The notes under the pieces: model-generated
Database searches by the model: none
What the model saw: the letters and a program-made list of their open reading frames with translations, nothing else
Told to the model about the DNA's origin: nothing
In this document: one piece after another, positions 4,670-5,231 of the stretch
Numbering within the stretch: the stretch's first letter is position 1
How the letters are laid out: each line of letters opens with the position of its first letter
Source: Psychrobacter sp.
GTDB lineage: Bacteria; Pseudomonadota; Gammaproteobacteria; Pseudomonadales; Moraxellaceae
DNA: 5,231 nt
Direction: 5' to 3'
Assembly: GCA_029264635.1 (NCBI GenBank)
Contig: JARIAA010000206.1
Location: 1 to 5,231 of the forward strand
Made by a program: the position numbers and the translations under genes

Positions 4670-5231
4670 ATGCAAAATATAGAGTCAAACTTGGTAAAAA
4701 CAGCAGATATGGAGCCGTTTAGTGCTACTAGCGTTAAGGTCAATGACAGCCATCAAACGGCGATGACTGAACAGCAAGTACTTATTGCAGGCGGGGGGCA
4801 TGTCGGATTATCCTTTGCTTTATTGCTCGCGCATCATGGTATTGCTAGCACCTTACTAGAAAAAAACAGCTATCCAACTATCAGCCCTAATGATGACAGT
4901 ACGCGCAGTCATTATTTAGATAGCCGCAATACGGCTCTATCAAGGCGCACTGTGCAAATATATCAAGAGATTGGCCTATGGGATGAGCTGCAAAGTCATG
5001 CTTGCCGCATTGATGCAGTAAAAATCAGCGAGCAAGGCAGCTTTGGACAAGCGCAGCTCAATAAAGCAGACGAAAATGTCGAATCCTTTGGACAAGTGAT
5101 GGAAAATGCGTGGCTAGGGCGCAAGTTATTATTAGCCGCTCAGCAAGAGCCGTTAATTACTCTGATTGATAATGCCGATGTTACTGCGGTTGATCAACAG
5201 TATGACGGCGTTACCTTGAGCTTTAATTATT
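4670..5231 (+). CDS. ubiH: UbiH-like FAD monooxygenase of ubiquinone synthesis (partial, 3' end beyond the window)
   Basis: The first 187 codons are present and the frame is open to the window edge. The protein belongs to the UbiH/UbiF/COQ6 flavin hydroxylases, which hydroxylate the polyprenyl-phenol ring using NAD(P)H, FAD and oxygen at the inner membrane. Seen are the dinucleotide-binding strand VLIAGGGHVG (37-46) with the acidic Glu at its end (LLEK, 62-65), the family block DSRNTALSRR (84-93), ISEQGSFGQAQL (119-130), and GQVMENAWLGRKLL (141-154). The last two resemble UbiH (its SDRGHFG and VVENR segments) more than UbiF or UbiI, but the deciding C-terminal half is missing. ATG 4670 has AGGA nine bases upstream. 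The flavin fold begins only near residue 35, so the N-terminus is about 30 residues longer than usual; the later ATG at 4763 (codon 32) would give the usual length but has no ribosome site. Confidence 0.88.
   Translation, partial: MQNIESNLVKTADMEPFSATSVKVNDSHQTAMTEQQVLIAGGGHVGLSFALLLAHHGIASTLLEKNSYPTISPNDDSTRSHYLDSRNTALSRRTVQIYQEIGLWDELQSHACRIDAVKISEQGSFGQAQLNKADENVESFGQVMENAWLGRKLLLAAQQEPLITLIDNADVTAVDQQYDGVTLSFNY

Overview
The window reads as a chromosomal housekeeping segment from a gamma-proteobacterium of the Moraxellaceae, most likely Psychrobacter. This is an inference from the protein family variants, the moderately AT-rich base composition with very AT-rich intergenic regions, and a short interspersed repeat between genes. 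No phage, plasmid, transposase, CRISPR or RNA gene is visible.

Layout, left to right: (1) bases 1-86 are probably the last codons of a gene that starts before the window, plus strand. (2) A gap of 244 bases contains a long perfect-arm hairpin (157-199). (3) A TonB-family energy transducer lies at 331-1230, plus strand, apparently starting at TTG. (4) After 162 bases comes a small-conductance mechanosensitive channel of the MscS family (1393-2268, plus strand). (5) Its stop overlaps, tail to tail, the stop of ybeY (2265-2861, minus strand), an rRNA-processing endoribonuclease. (6) The next gap of 272 bases carries a 143-bp MITE-like element with ACTATAGT ends (2901-3043) and a strong intrinsic terminator (3067-3101) for the next gene. 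(7) phoH/ybeZ, a PhoH-family ATPase, lies at 3134-4228 on the minus strand and starts at a TTG with a good Shine-Dalgarno. (8) A divergent, AT-rich gap of 441 bases holds an inverted repeat in the phoH leader, a 12-bp palindrome and a degenerate direct repeat. (9) The first 187 codons of a UbiH-like FAD monooxygenase (4670 onward, plus strand) run off the right edge.

Functionally, phoH and ybeY are the known ribosome-maturation pair. They keep the order phoH then ybeY but are physically separated by a terminator and a repeat, unlike the tightly packed operon of E. coli. The TonB protein and MscS are inner-membrane proteins (energy transduction to the outer membrane; osmotic safety valve), and UbiH belongs to ubiquinone synthesis. 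No shared pathway links the five genes.

I do not see a new multi-gene system. The items most worth a second look are the repeat element and its partial relative at 157-199, the split phoH/ybeY pair, and the two TTG starts.
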